This document shows positions 17,421 to 25,870 of a DNA stretch of 64,000 bases, piece after piece. The translations under genes were made by a program, and so were the position numbers. This DNA comes from an uncultured Ruminococcus sp. (lineage in GTDB: Bacteria; Bacillota; Clostridia; Lachnospirales; Lachnospiraceae), in the NCBI GenBank assembly GCA_900541505.1, contig UQKK01000005.1:76763-140762 (forward strand), given 5' to 3'. A model generated the notes under the pieces. The model saw only the letters and a program-made list of their open reading frames with translations, was not told the DNA's origin and ran no database searches. Each line of letters opens with the position of its first letter. The stretch's first letter is position 1.

Positions 17421-17449
17421 TTGACAAGAAAAGATTACATATGTAAGAT
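17421..17449 (+). promoter_or_regulatory. Promoter of the lipoprotein gene
   Basis: TTGACA at 17421-17426, a 17-base spacer and TAAGAT at 17444-17449 lie about 43 bases before the start at 17492. Nothing else is recognisable in this gap apart from the inverted repeat at 17287-17317. Confidence 0.7.
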
Positions 17450-17491
17450 TTAAAGGAGTCAAGGAAATTATACACGAGGAGGCAGACGGAT

Positions 17492-18706
17492 ATGAAAAGA
17501 AATTGCATGAAGACGGCAATGCTTTTGGGTATGTGTTTATTTATATCAGGTGGCTGCGCAGATGGCGGTGACAGGAAAGAGAGTCAGGAAAAAGTAAGTG
17601 CGGAAAGCGGAAATCTGGCTGAATCGGAGGAACTGGCAGAAGGATACAAGGAGATATACGAAGAGGCTAAGAAGGATGATACACTGCACACGAAAGAGGT
17701 CATAAGTCAGATTATAGAAACGCTGGGGGAGGAAGGGTGCTGTGCGGTGGACAGTGAAAACCGGATAAATATGACCAACGCAGATACAGCGGAAAAATTC
17801 TGTGAGACCGCGCAGAATGGAGAGGAGGGGGCATGTTCTTTTTTTCAGGTGACAGATGAAGGCGGATTTATACGCTATGACCTGCTTTCGCAGGATGGAA
17901 AGATGGAGGTAAAGCGCAGTAATCTTTCCTGGACAGCAGAAGGGGAACCTGCCGCTGAACAGGTGGATGCCTATACGGCAGAAGCGTGGAATTATACAGA
18001 GAAGGGATATCTTTTTTTGGAACTTGCGCGTCCCGCCGGATTCGATGGACCCAGCGGACATACGGCAATGCGCATCGCGCCCTTGGAGGAAGAACTGAGA
18101 CAATGGAATGAAAGATGTATCCTCCCGGTAGGGTATGGGGGAAACAATTTGTTTTTGACAGACTGGGACAGAGGGAGCCTTCAAAAACTTTGCCTGTACG
18201 ATTTATACGAACCTTTTTATGAAATGAAATATGGAGAAGAAAAGGTCTTTGATGCAAAGGTGGGCACGAAAGAATATGAAATACCGTCAGAAGAGTTTGA
18301 GTCGGTGCTGGAGACATTTCTGCCTGTGGATAAGTCGCTTTTGCAGATGGAAAAAGGCTATGACCCTGCAGAGGATTGTTATCTGTACAGACAGCGGGGG
18401 CAGTATGATATCGGCGGGAATCCGGACACGCCCTATCCGGAAGTAGTCGCCTGCGAAAAAGAGGAGGACGGGACCATTCTGCTGACTGTGGAGGCAGTGT
18501 GGAAGAAGGGAAATACCGACAGGGCATTTACCCACATGGTGCGGATTGGGCTTAAGGAGGATGGTACATTTAGCTATCTTTCTAATCAGATTGTGCCCTC
18601 AGAGGATAATCAAATCCCCTCCTACATACCCAGGCTGACGGATGAAGAGTGGGAAGAATACTACAGTTATCTGCAACCAAATTTGTTTGTAAACCGTCTA
18701 ATTTAG
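17492..18706 (+). CDS. Uncharacterised lipoprotein
   Basis: A 404-residue predicted lipoprotein. The signal peptide (MKRNCMKTAMLLGMCLFISGG) ends in a lipobox ISGGC with the lipidated cysteine at residue 22, and an acidic Ser/Glu-rich linker of about 30 residues follows. The rest is a soluble, acid-rich, Tyr/Trp-rich region with no catalytic motif I know. Such proteins with a DUF6070-like layout occur in Lachnospiraceae, but I recognise it only weakly. It has a strong promoter and gaggagg site. It is followed by an L,D-transpeptidase gene 72 bases on, which suggests a job at the cell envelope. Confidence 0.8.
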   Translation: MKRNCMKTAMLLGMCLFISGGCADGGDRKESQEKVSAESGNLAESEELAEGYKEIYEEAKKDDTLHTKEVISQIIETLGEEGCCAVDSENRINMTNADTAEKFCETAQNGEEGACSFFQVTDEGGFIRYDLLSQDGKMEVKRSNLSWTAEGEPAAEQVDAYTAEAWNYTEKGYLFLELARPAGFDGPSGHTAMRIAPLEEELRQWNERCILPVGYGGNNLFLTDWDRGSLQKLCLYDLYEPFYEMKYGEEKVFDAKVGTKEYEIPSEEFESVLETFLPVDKSLLQMEKGYDPAEDCYLYRQRGQYDIGGNPDTPYPEVVACEKEEDGTILLTVEAVWKKGNTDRAFTHMVRIGLKEDGTFSYLSNQIVPSEDNQIPSYIPRLTDEEWEEYYSYLQPNLFVNRLI

Positions 18707-18778
18707 TATAAAACAGTTTCCTATAGACACAAGATATAGTAAAATAGACCTATATGCAAACAAAGGAGGACACAAAAG

Positions 18779-20176
18779 ATGAGGGGGCGAAAGAAGCTCT
18801 GGGTGATATTGATTTCTGTGGTGGGAATACTGGCGGCTGTTTATCTGGGGACGGCGCTGTATTTCCAAAGTCATTTCTTTGTCAACACAACGGCAAACGG
18901 GAGCGTTATCTCTTTGAAATCCCCGTCGGAGGTGGAAAAGGAAAAGGCGGAACAGGCAAAATCCTATGAACTGGTATTGGAGGAGATTGACGGCAGCACA
19001 GAATCACTCTCCGGCGAGGCGGTGGCGCTTGAGTATCAGGAAAGCGGGAAAGCAAAAGAACTGTTAAAGAAACAGAATGGATTTTTATGGCCTTCCATGT
19101 TTTTTACAAAGAGGGCATATGACATGGAAGAGAGAGCTGCATTTGACAGCGCGGCACTGGAAGCGCAGATTGCAAAGCTTCACTGTGTGACGCGGGAAGA
19201 CCAGACAGACCCGGTCAGTGCCATGCCGGAGTTTAACGGTGAACAGTTTGTTGTAAAAAAGGAGACTCTGGGGACGAAATTAGATGCGGAGGCGCTGCGT
19301 GTACAGCTGGAGGCAGCGCTGTCCAATATGGATGAGACGATGAATCTGGAAGAAAAGGGATGTTACCTGCTTCCAAGGTTTACAGAGGATTCCCAGGAAG
19401 TCAAGGCGGCGTGCGAGACACTTAACAATTATTGTAAAGCCAGTGTAACCTACCTGATGGACCCGAACACAGAAGTGGTGGACAAGCAATTGATTTCAGG
19501 GTGGCTTACCTGGGATGAAAATATGAACGTCACCTTTTTAGAAGACAAGGTGCGGGAATACATGAATGGATTCGCGGCAAAGTATGAGACTGTAGGAGTG
19601 TCCAGACCGCTTACGACTCCCTGGGGGAAAGAGACAGAGGTTTACGGCGGTACATATGGATGGGCAATAGATGAGGGGGCGGAGGCAGAAGCTCTCATCG
19701 CCAGCATCAAAGCCGGAGAGGTTGTGGAAAAACAGCCTGTATATGAACAGCAGGCGGCAACTCACGCGGCCCAGGATTGGGGGAATAGCTTTATAGAAGT
19801 GGATTTGAGCGACCAGCATATGTGGTGCATCATAGACGGAAACGTAGTACTGGAGACGGATGTGGTAACGGGCAAGCCCTATGCGCTCTCCACGCCTTGT
19901 GGGGTGTACGATATTCTGATGATGTCCACGGATACCGTTCTGGTGGGGAATATCGTGCCGGAGACGGGGAAACCGGAGTATGAGACGCTGGTTTCCTATT
20001 GGATGCAGGTGACATGGGAAGGCGTCGGTTTCCATGATGCCACCTGGCAGCCGGCATTTGGCGGACAGCTTTACTGGGATATCGGCTCCCATGGCTGCAT
20101 CAATATGCCCCTGGATATGGCGGGGGCGCTCTACGGGATGATTTACACCGGGATGCCGGTGGTCATGCATTATTAA
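18779..20176 (+). CDS. Membrane-anchored L,D-transpeptidase (YkuD domain)
   Basis: A 465-residue cell-wall enzyme. A single N-terminal membrane anchor (about residues 7-27) is followed by an extracytoplasmic region with a probable peptidoglycan-binding type 4 domain (around residues 130-300), then a YkuD catalytic domain from about residue 335. The catalytic signature SHGCINMP is complete, with His 438 and Cys 440, and the upstream conserved histidine is in GFHDATW. Such enzymes make 3-3 cross-links in peptidoglycan. It starts at ATG behind aaaggagg. It is followed by a 16-bp perfect hairpin, so the lipoprotein and this gene form a short unit. Confidence 0.93.
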   Translation: MRGRKKLWVILISVVGILAAVYLGTALYFQSHFFVNTTANGSVISLKSPSEVEKEKAEQAKSYELVLEEIDGSTESLSGEAVALEYQESGKAKELLKKQNGFLWPSMFFTKRAYDMEERAAFDSAALEAQIAKLHCVTREDQTDPVSAMPEFNGEQFVVKKETLGTKLDAEALRVQLEAALSNMDETMNLEEKGCYLLPRFTEDSQEVKAACETLNNYCKASVTYLMDPNTEVVDKQLISGWLTWDENMNVTFLEDKVREYMNGFAAKYETVGVSRPLTTPWGKETEVYGGTYGWAIDEGAEAEALIASIKAGEVVEKQPVYEQQAATHAAQDWGNSFIEVDLSDQHMWCIIDGNVVLETDVVTGKPYALSTPCGVYDILMMSTDTVLVGNIVPETGKPEYETLVSYWMQVTWEGVGFHDATWQPAFGGQLYWDIGSHGCINMPLDMAGALYGMIYTGMPVVMHY

Positions 20177-20224
20177 CAGCGTCAGAGTACGGGGACAACA
20201 CAGTTCCTCGTACTCTGACGCTGT
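20176..20224 (+). terminator. Long hairpin after the L,D-transpeptidase gene
   Basis: A perfect 16-bp stem (20176-20191 with 20209-20224) begins at the last base of the stop codon. The T-run is short (cagtttg), so it may work as a weak terminator or as a 3'-end protecting stem. Confidence 0.7.
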
Positions 20225-20294
20225 CAGTTTGAAAGAGCATTTTGTATAAAATTCGGTACAAGAACGTTTTTGAGAAGAATTATCAAAATATCGG

Positions 20295-20312
20295 TTGTCA
20301 TTTTTTTAACAT
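20295..20312 (+). promoter_or_regulatory. Rex-type operator overlapping the pflB -35 box
   Basis: The 18 bases ttgtcatttttttaacat match the Rex consensus (TTGTTAA, four bases, TTAACAA) in 11 of the 14 defined positions. They cover the -35 box of the promoter at 20295-20323. Rex represses fermentation genes when NADH is low, and pflB-type genes are common members of its regulon. The regulator gene itself is not in the window. Confidence 0.6.
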
Positions 20313-20323
20313 GATGATATACT
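20295..20323 (+). promoter_or_regulatory. Promoter of pflB
   Basis: TTGTCA at 20295-20300, a 17-base spacer and TATACT at 20318-20323. The last two bases of the -10 box are the first two of the inverted-repeat element at 20322-20486, so transcription should start inside that element around 20330 and place the whole hairpin in the pflB leader. Confidence 0.75.
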
Positions 20324-20486
20324 AGTGTCCTGTATTATTGGCTTTCAGCATAATGACGCAGAATGGATTTTTACGCTGCAAGGCGGAGGAATGAGACGAT
20401 GCGGTGGCATCGTCGATTGACGACAACGCAGCAGATGGAAATCCAGGCAAGTCATTATGCGAAATGTGAATGAGACAGTACACTAG
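20322..20486 (+). mobile_element. 165-bp MITE-like terminal-inverted-repeat element in the pflB leader
   Basis: The ends are imperfect 36-bp inverted repeats: 20322-20357 starts ctagtgtcctgt and 20451-20486 ends acagtacactag; the inner ten bases gcataatgac/gtcattatgc pair perfectly. Further arms nest inside (ggattt with aaatcc, gctgc with gcagc, and gacgatgc-ggtg-gcatcgtc), so the whole element can fold as one long rod-like hairpin. It has no plausible protein. The size, palindromic structure and CTAG ends fit a miniature inverted-repeat element; I cannot check for other copies in the genome. It starts inside the pflB -10 box and ends 32 bases before the ribosome-binding site. Confidence 0.65.
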
Positions 20487-20535
20487 CGATGAAAACAGGG
20501 AAAACAAGATTCAAGTTAAGGAGGGTTTTGAAAGA

Positions 20536-22788
20536 ATGGCACAATTTGAACAGTGGACTGGATTTCAAGGAAAACTCTGGAAAGAGGAAGTGAATGTTCG
20601 CGACTTTATCCAGAATAACTATACACAGTATGAGGGCGACGAATCCTTCCTGGAAGCTCCGACAGAGGCGACAGACAAGCTCTGGGGTGAACTCCAGAAA
20701 CTGCAGAAGGAAGAGCGGGCAAAAGGCGGAGTGCTGGACATGGAGACAGAGGTGGTTTCCGGTCTGACCGCATATGGCGCCGCATATATCAACGAGGAAA
20801 TGAAGGATTTGGAGCAGGTGGTAGGACTCCAGACGGACAAACCGCTGAAAAGAGCGTTTATGCCTTACGGCGGTATCAAGATGGCGGAGCAGGCATGCAC
20901 CACATATGGCTACACACCGAGCAAGGAACTGCACGATATTTTTACAAAATACCACAAGACGCATAACCAGGCGGTATTTGATATCTATACTCCGGAGATG
21001 AAAAAGGCGCGTCATAACAAGATTATCACCGGTCTTCCGGACACATACGGAAGAGGACGTATTGTAGGCGACTATCGCCGTGTGGCGCTCTATGGTATTG
21101 ATTACCTGATTGAGAAGAAAGAGTCTGACTTTATCGAGTACGAGAGACACGGGATGAAGGGAACTGATTTCCGTCTCCGCGAGGAAGTTGCGGACCAGAT
21201 TCGTGCCCTGAAGGGAATGAAAGAAATGGCGGCAGCTTACGGCTTCGACATTTCCCAGCCTGCGAAAAACGCGAAAGAGGCTGTACAGTGGCTGTATTTC
21301 GGATATCTGGCAGCAATCAAGACACAGAACGGCGCGGCTATGAGCGTGGGACGTATCTCCACATTCCTTGATATTTATATTGAGAGAGATATCAAGGCAG
21401 GAATCCTCACGGAGGCGCAGGCGCAGGAGCTCATCGACCACATGGTTATGAAATTCCGTATGGTAAAATTCGCGAGAATCCCGTCCTACAATGAACTGTT
21501 CTCCGGCGACCCGGTATGGGCGACATTGGAGATGGCTGGAATCGGCATGGACGGACGTCATATGGTAACAAAGAATGATTATCGTTTCCTGCACACACTG
21601 GAAAACATGGGACCGGCACCGGAGCCGAACCTGACGGTTCTCTACTCCTCCCATTTGCCGGAGAACTTTAAGAAATATGCTTCCTATATTTCCATCAAGA
21701 CAAGTTCTATCCAGTACGAGAACGACGATGTGATGCGTCCGGTATGGGGCGACGACTATTCCATCTGCTGCTGCGTATCCGCGACACAGACCGGAAAGGA
21801 AATCCAGTTCTTCGGGGCACGCGCAAACCTGGCAAAATGCCTGCTGTACGCAATCAACGGCGGCGTGGATGTGAAATCCAGAGAACAGGTAGGTCCGGCT
21901 TACAGACCGATTACCTCTGAATATCTGGACTACGATGAGGTTATGGAGAGATATGACGCCATGATGGAATGGCTGTCCAAGCTGTATGTGGATACTTTGA
22001 ATATGATTCACTACATGCACGACAAATATTATTATGAAGCAGCAGAGATGGCTCTTATCGATACAAACGTAAGACGTACCTTTGCTACAGGTATCGCAGG
22101 ATTCTCACACGTTGTTGATTCCTTGAGCGCTATCAAATATGCAAAAGTCAAAGTTATCCGTGACGAGACAGGAATTGCGGTGGATTACGAGACAGAGGGA
22201 GACTTCCCGAGATACGGAAACGATGATGACCGTGCGGATGAGATTGCGGTATGGCTGCTGCGTACCTTTATGAGCAAGCTGAAAAAATGCCATACCTACA
22301 GAAATTCCGAGCCGACGACTTCTATCCTGACCATTACATCCAACGTGGTTTACGGAAAGGCAACCGGTTCCCTGCCGGATGGAAGAAAAGCGGGCGAACC
22401 GCTGGCACCGGGAGCAAACCCGTCCTACGGCGCGGAGAAGAACGGTCTTCTGGCTTCCTTAAACTCTGTCGCGAAACTGCCCTACGAGCAGGCGCTTGAC
22501 GGAATCTCCAATACACAGACCATCAGTCCGGGAGCGTTGGGACACGATGACGAGGAGCGCACCAACAATCTGGTGCATGTGCTGGACGGATACTTTGACC
22601 AGGGCGCACATCACTTAAATGTGAACGTATTTGGCACAGAGAAGTTGATTGACGCTATGGAACATCCGGAAAAAGAAGAATACGCGAACTTTACGATTCG
22701 TGTATCCGGCTATGCTGTAAAATTCATCGATTTGACACGGGAACAGCAGATGGATGTGATTTCCAGAACCTGCCACAGCATGATGTAA
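20536..22788 (+). CDS. pflB: Formate C-acetyltransferase (pyruvate formate-lyase)
   Basis: A 750-residue glycyl-radical enzyme converting pyruvate and CoA to acetyl-CoA and formate. The active-site cysteine pair lies in SICCCVSATQ (Cys 411-413, of which the last two match the catalytic pair). The glycyl-radical loop is RVSGYAVKF near the C-terminus, with the radical Gly at about 726. Length is typical (740-760). I chose ATG 20536 behind aaggaggg; the protein then begins MAQFEQWTGF. It is followed two bases later by its activase, and it has a Rex-like operator and a hairpin-forming leader. Confidence 0.97.
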   Translation: MAQFEQWTGFQGKLWKEEVNVRDFIQNNYTQYEGDESFLEAPTEATDKLWGELQKLQKEERAKGGVLDMETEVVSGLTAYGAAYINEEMKDLEQVVGLQTDKPLKRAFMPYGGIKMAEQACTTYGYTPSKELHDIFTKYHKTHNQAVFDIYTPEMKKARHNKIITGLPDTYGRGRIVGDYRRVALYGIDYLIEKKESDFIEYERHGMKGTDFRLREEVADQIRALKGMKEMAAAYGFDISQPAKNAKEAVQWLYFGYLAAIKTQNGAAMSVGRISTFLDIYIERDIKAGILTEAQAQELIDHMVMKFRMVKFARIPSYNELFSGDPVWATLEMAGIGMDGRHMVTKNDYRFLHTLENMGPAPEPNLTVLYSSHLPENFKKYASYISIKTSSIQYENDDVMRPVWGDDYSICCCVSATQTGKEIQFFGARANLAKCLLYAINGGVDVKSREQVGPAYRPITSEYLDYDEVMERYDAMMEWLSKLYVDTLNMIHYMHDKYYYEAAEMALIDTNVRRTFATGIAGFSHVVDSLSAIKYAKVKVIRDETGIAVDYETEGDFPRYGNDDDRADEIAVWLLRTFMSKLKKCHTYRNSEPTTSILTITSNVVYGKATGSLPDGRKAGEPLAPGANPSYGAEKNGLLASLNSVAKLPYEQALDGISNTQTISPGALGHDDEERTNNLVHVLDGYFDQGAHHLNVNVFGTEKLIDAMEHPEKEEYANFTIRVSGYAVKFIDLTREQQMDVISRTCHSMM

Positions 22789-22790
22789 TC

Positions 22791-23525
22791 ATGGGACAGG
22801 GATATATACACTCAACCGAGAGTTTCGGTTCCGTAGACGGACCCGGTGTGCGCTTTGTCATTTTCTTTGCGGGCTGTGCTATGCGCTGCCAGTTCTGTCA
22901 TAATGCGGACACCTGGAATATGAAAAACGGAGAGCTTCGCACAGCGGATGCTCTCCTAACAAATGCACTGCGGTATCGCTCCTACTGGGGAAAAGAAGGC
23001 GGAATCACGGTCAGCGGAGGAGAACCTCTTTTGCAGATTGATTTTCTCACAGAGCTGTTTGAAAAGGCAAAGGCAGAAGGGGTACACACCACGCTGGATA
23101 CAAGCGGAAATCCCTTTACACGGGAAGCCCCCTTTTTTGATAAATTTGAAAGGCTCATGAAGGTGACGGATTTGGTGCTGCTGGACTTAAAGCACATCGA
23201 TGAAGAAGAACATAAAATCCTTACGGGATGTACGAACGAAAATATCCTGGATATGGCGACATACCTGTCAGAGATAAAGAAACCGGTGTGGATACGCCAT
23301 GTCCTTGTTCCGGGGCGAAGTGACGAGGACAGATATCTGAAAAGATTATCGGAATTTATCGATACTCTGGATAATGTGGAAAAAGTAGAAGTACTTCCTT
23401 ACCATACCCTGGGAGCTTATAAATGGAAGGAACTGGGGATGGAATATCCGCTGGAGAAAGTAGAGCCTCCCACGAAAGACAGGGTGGAAAACGCGAACCG
23501 TATCTTACGGACAAAAGAACACTGA
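22791..23525 (+). CDS. pflA: Pyruvate formate-lyase activating enzyme (radical SAM)
   Basis: A 244-residue radical SAM enzyme that puts the glycyl radical on PflB. The [4Fe-4S] motif CxxxCxxC is at C29, C33 and C36 (GCAMRCQFCHN), followed by the SAM-binding GGEP (SGGEPLL near residue 80). Length is typical of PflA (about 245). The gene starts two bases after the pflB stop and ends before a strong terminator hairpin, so the two form a closed operon. Confidence 0.96.
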   Translation: MGQGYIHSTESFGSVDGPGVRFVIFFAGCAMRCQFCHNADTWNMKNGELRTADALLTNALRYRSYWGKEGGITVSGGEPLLQIDFLTELFEKAKAEGVHTTLDTSGNPFTREAPFFDKFERLMKVTDLVLLDLKHIDEEEHKILTGCTNENILDMATYLSEIKKPVWIRHVLVPGRSDEDRYLKRLSEFIDTLDNVEKVEVLPYHTLGAYKWKELGMEYPLEKVEPPTKDRVENANRILRTKEH

Positions 23526-23530
23526 GAAGC

Positions 23531-23577
23531 AAAAAGAGGAGAAAGCACTCAAATAAGAGAGTTTTCTCCTCTTTTCT
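23531..23577. terminator. Bidirectional terminator after pflBA
   Basis: The stem aaaagaggagaaa pairs with ttttctcctcttt around a 15-base loop, with A-rich sequence on the left and T-rich on the right, so it can end transcription of pflA on the plus strand and of the Rpn-type gene on the minus strand. Confidence 0.8.
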
Positions 23578-23617
23578 TTGCAGCAGTGACAAGGGAGTGC
23601 GTCGCCCTGACTACGTG

Positions 23618-24460
23618 CTAAAGCTCAAATTCCTTGTAAAGAGAATCAAGATAATCCGGGTCCTCGGTTGCGCGAGCAATCTCATCTGCCCGGTTTGCCT
23701 TGATGAGCAGGGAATATAAACGGTTTAACCTCTCCCGTTCCTGCAATTGTCCAGTTTTTAAGCCCTCTTCTCTTGCTTTATTCTGTTCTAAAATACGCTC
23801 TTCCCAAGCCTGCATATATTTCACCCCGATTTCTTCGCTGGATTTGATAGCCTGTATCCGTCTCTGTATATCGTGGATTTTTTCGCTTGTGCAGCGTTCG
23901 CTCACAGCTTCGTTTGTGTGCTCCATGTATTTTAAAAGCTCAATGAGTTCCGGATTTACATCCTGGCTGTTAGTGCCGTGGGTATTCAAAAAAATCCGTG
24001 TCGCTTTATCTTTGAGAGCCAGCCCCGGGACCTCGTCGCATGTGGGATGGAAGGTGTAACAGTAGAGTCCGTGTCCGAATAAATCAAAGGGTGCAATGAG
24101 GATGATGTAAATTTCACTCAATCGGTTAAAGTCCACTTCGCCGGGCGGCAGCAGCCTGCAGTCGATGAGCGACTGATAGTATCGGCTCCGCATGGGGAGA
24201 TTTTTTGTATCCTCCTGCTGTACCTCGGTGTCATAAACGGTTCCGTCCGAATCCCTCGCCCAGACATCCAGCTTTATAAAACGGTTTAACGGTGAGGTGC
24301 GCTGCTCTTTCTCGGTCTGGGGAGGGTGCTTAAGACAGATATCCTTACCGAGAATGATTTCCAGTACATTCTGCATGATAACCGGGTCTTCCATAGCCTC
24401 GGCAAACAAAAAACGGTCTAACAGGTTTAAATCCTGCAATGATTTTTTTGTAAGATTCAT
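23618..24460 (-). CDS. Rpn-family PD-(D/E)XK nuclease / putative transposase (copy A)
   Basis: A 280-residue protein of the PDDEXK_2 / Rpn group, recombination-promoting nucleases often annotated as transposases. The nuclease core is visible as KLDVWARDSDGTVYDTEVQQ (about residues 54-73, with the D and the E-x-Q in place of E-x-K). A charged Gln/Glu-rich C-terminal tail follows. I place the start at ATG 24460 (MNLTKKSLQDL), with aaaggag 10 bases upstream; a TTG six bases further up is possible. The DNA is nearly identical to copy B next door, except in the last 50 or so codons. Confidence 0.85.
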   Translation of the reverse strand: MNLTKKSLQDLNLLDRFLFAEAMEDPVIMQNVLEIILGKDICLKHPPQTEKEQRTSPLNRFIKLDVWARDSDGTVYDTEVQQEDTKNLPMRSRYYQSLIDCRLLPPGEVDFNRLSEIYIILIAPFDLFGHGLYCYTFHPTCDEVPGLALKDKATRIFLNTHGTNSQDVNPELIELLKYMEHTNEAVSERCTSEKIHDIQRRIQAIKSSEEIGVKYMQAWEERILEQNKAREEGLKTGQLQERERLNRLYSLLIKANRADEIARATEDPDYLDSLYKEFEL

Positions 24461-24652
24461 ATTCAATTGTCTCCTTTCATTATAGGAAAAAAGGAAGGTG
24501 ATTACAATAACTTTCCTCTGGAAATGCGCCAGTGCTTGGCAGCATGCTGGTGCGATGATGTTGATAGAATTTACGGAATCCGCCGCAGCGGACAGAATGA
24601 TTAAAGTATCACTTATAGGGGATGTCCAAGCGAGCATCCCCTCACAGTTTGG

Positions 24653-25507
24653 TTATAGATGAAACTCCTTGTAAAGGGAATCAAGAAAATCCGGGTCTTC
24701 GGTTGCGCGAGTAATCTCATCTGCCCGATTTTCCTTGATGAGCAGGGAGTACAGATGATTTAACCGTTCCTGTCCTTCAGAACGTCCACGGGCTAAACCT
24801 TGCTCTAAGCCCTCTTCCCTTGCTTTATTCTGTTCTAAAATACGTTCTTCCCAAGCCTGCATATATTTCACCCCGATTTCTTCACTGGATTTGATAGCCT
24901 GTATCCGTCTCTGTATATCGTGGATTTTTTCGCTTGCGCAGCGTTCGCTCACGGCTTCGTTTGTGTGCTCCATGTATTTTAAAAGCTCGATGAGTTCCGG
25001 ATTTACATCCTGGCTGTTAGTGCCATGGGTATTCAGGAAAATCCGTGTCGCTTTATCTTTGAGAGCCAGCCCCGGGACCTCGTCGCATGTGGGATGGAAG
25101 GTGTAACAGTAGAGTCCGTGTCCGAATAAATCAAAGGGTGCAATGAGGATGATGTAAATTTCACTCAATCGGTTAAAGTCCACTTCGCCGGGCGGCAGCA
25201 GCCTGCAGTCGATGAGCGACTGATAGTATCGGCTCCGCATGGGGAGATTTTTTGTATCCTCCTGCTGTACCTCGGTGTCATAAACGGTTCCGTCCGAATC
25301 CCTCGCCCAGACATCCAGCTTTATAAAACGGTTTAACGGTGAGGTGCGCTGCTCTTTCTCGGTCTGGGGAGGGTGCTTAAGACAGATATCCTTACCGAGA
25401 ATGATTTCCAGTACATTCTGCATGATAACCGGGTCTTCCATAGCCTCGGCAAACAAAAAACGGTCTAACAGGTTTAAATCCTGCAATGATTTTTTTGTAA
25501 GATTCAT
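24653..25507 (-). CDS. Rpn-family PD-(D/E)XK nuclease / putative transposase (copy B)
   Basis: A 284-residue near-duplicate of copy A. The first 230 residues are the same apart from isolated changes (for example SERC followed by A instead of T), while the C-terminal tail differs and carries four extra residues around GLARGRSEGQ. The spacing between equivalent bases is 1047 at the 5' end and 1035 at the 3' end, confirming a 12-base length change in the tail. Both copies keep the same upstream region with aaaggag. Rpn proteins act in RecA-independent recombination in E. coli; whether either copy is active here is unknown. Confidence 0.85.
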   Translation of the reverse strand: MNLTKKSLQDLNLLDRFLFAEAMEDPVIMQNVLEIILGKDICLKHPPQTEKEQRTSPLNRFIKLDVWARDSDGTVYDTEVQQEDTKNLPMRSRYYQSLIDCRLLPPGEVDFNRLSEIYIILIAPFDLFGHGLYCYTFHPTCDEVPGLALKDKATRIFLNTHGTNSQDVNPELIELLKYMEHTNEAVSERCASEKIHDIQRRIQAIKSSEEIGVKYMQAWEERILEQNKAREEGLEQGLARGRSEGQERLNHLYSLLIKENRADEITRATEDPDFLDSLYKEFHL

Positions 25508-25669
25508 ATTCAATTGTCTCCTTTCATTATAGGAAAAAAGGAAGGTGATTACAATAACTTTCCTCTGGAAATGCGCCAGTGCTTAGCAGCATGCTGGTGC
25601 GATGATGTTGATAGAATTTACGAAATCCGCCGCAGCGGATAGGATAATTAAGATATATCTTATAAACGT

Positions 25670-25793
25670 ACCCTCTTTTTGCGAGGACACGCACGCCTCT
25701 TGTAAAGAGAGGGTCCCTCTCCGGAAAGGGTATTCTTACCTTAACACGTTGGGAGAAGAATGGCAAGATACGTTTTGTAGCAAAGAGAGGGTG
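25670..25793. repeat. Inverted repeat in the gap before the Rpn genes
   Basis: In the 363-base stretch 25508-25870, which has no gene, accctctttttgc at 25670 is matched in reverse by gcaaagagagggt at 25781-25793, and a third related arm (aaagagagggt) lies near 25701. The segment may be a small degenerate element. The left part of the gap is the duplicated upstream region of the Rpn gene and the right end is a terminator. Confidence 0.4.
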
Positions 25794-25811
25794 ATGTGCT
25801 TTATGAAAGAT

Positions 25812-25860
25812 ATAAAAAAACAGGAGAAATCCACATATAAGGGGATATCTCCTGTTTTTC
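25812..25860 (-). terminator. Terminator of the BceAB-like operon
   Basis: On the minus strand the stem ggaaaaacaggaga/tctcctgtttttt is followed by a run of T (the A-run at 25814-25820 on the plus strand), eleven bases after the permease stop codon. Confidence 0.8.
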
Positions 25861-25870
25861 CAGCCAGATT

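Larger units (their letters stand above)
23618..25645 (-). repeat. Direct tandem duplication of a ~1-kb unit (Rpn gene plus upstream region)
   Basis: Unit A runs from about 23618 to 24600 and unit B from about 24653 to 25645. Each holds the gene and about 140 bases of upstream sequence, down to the small hairpin tccgcc-gcagcgga. The upstream parts differ in only a few bases (gcttggcagc against gcttagcagc). The sequence is so alike that the duplication must be recent or kept uniform by gene conversion. Confidence 0.9.

Noticed and set aside
17170..17508. 112-codon minus-strand open frame in the gap before the lipoprotein gene
   Set aside because: It crosses the promoter and start of the lipoprotein gene on the other strand; AT-rich sequence with Phe/Leu/Ser runs and no ribosome-binding site.
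20455..22020. 521-codon minus-strand open frame opposite pflB
   Set aside because: It mirrors the codon pattern of pflB, a certain gene, and has no ribosome-binding site or family match.
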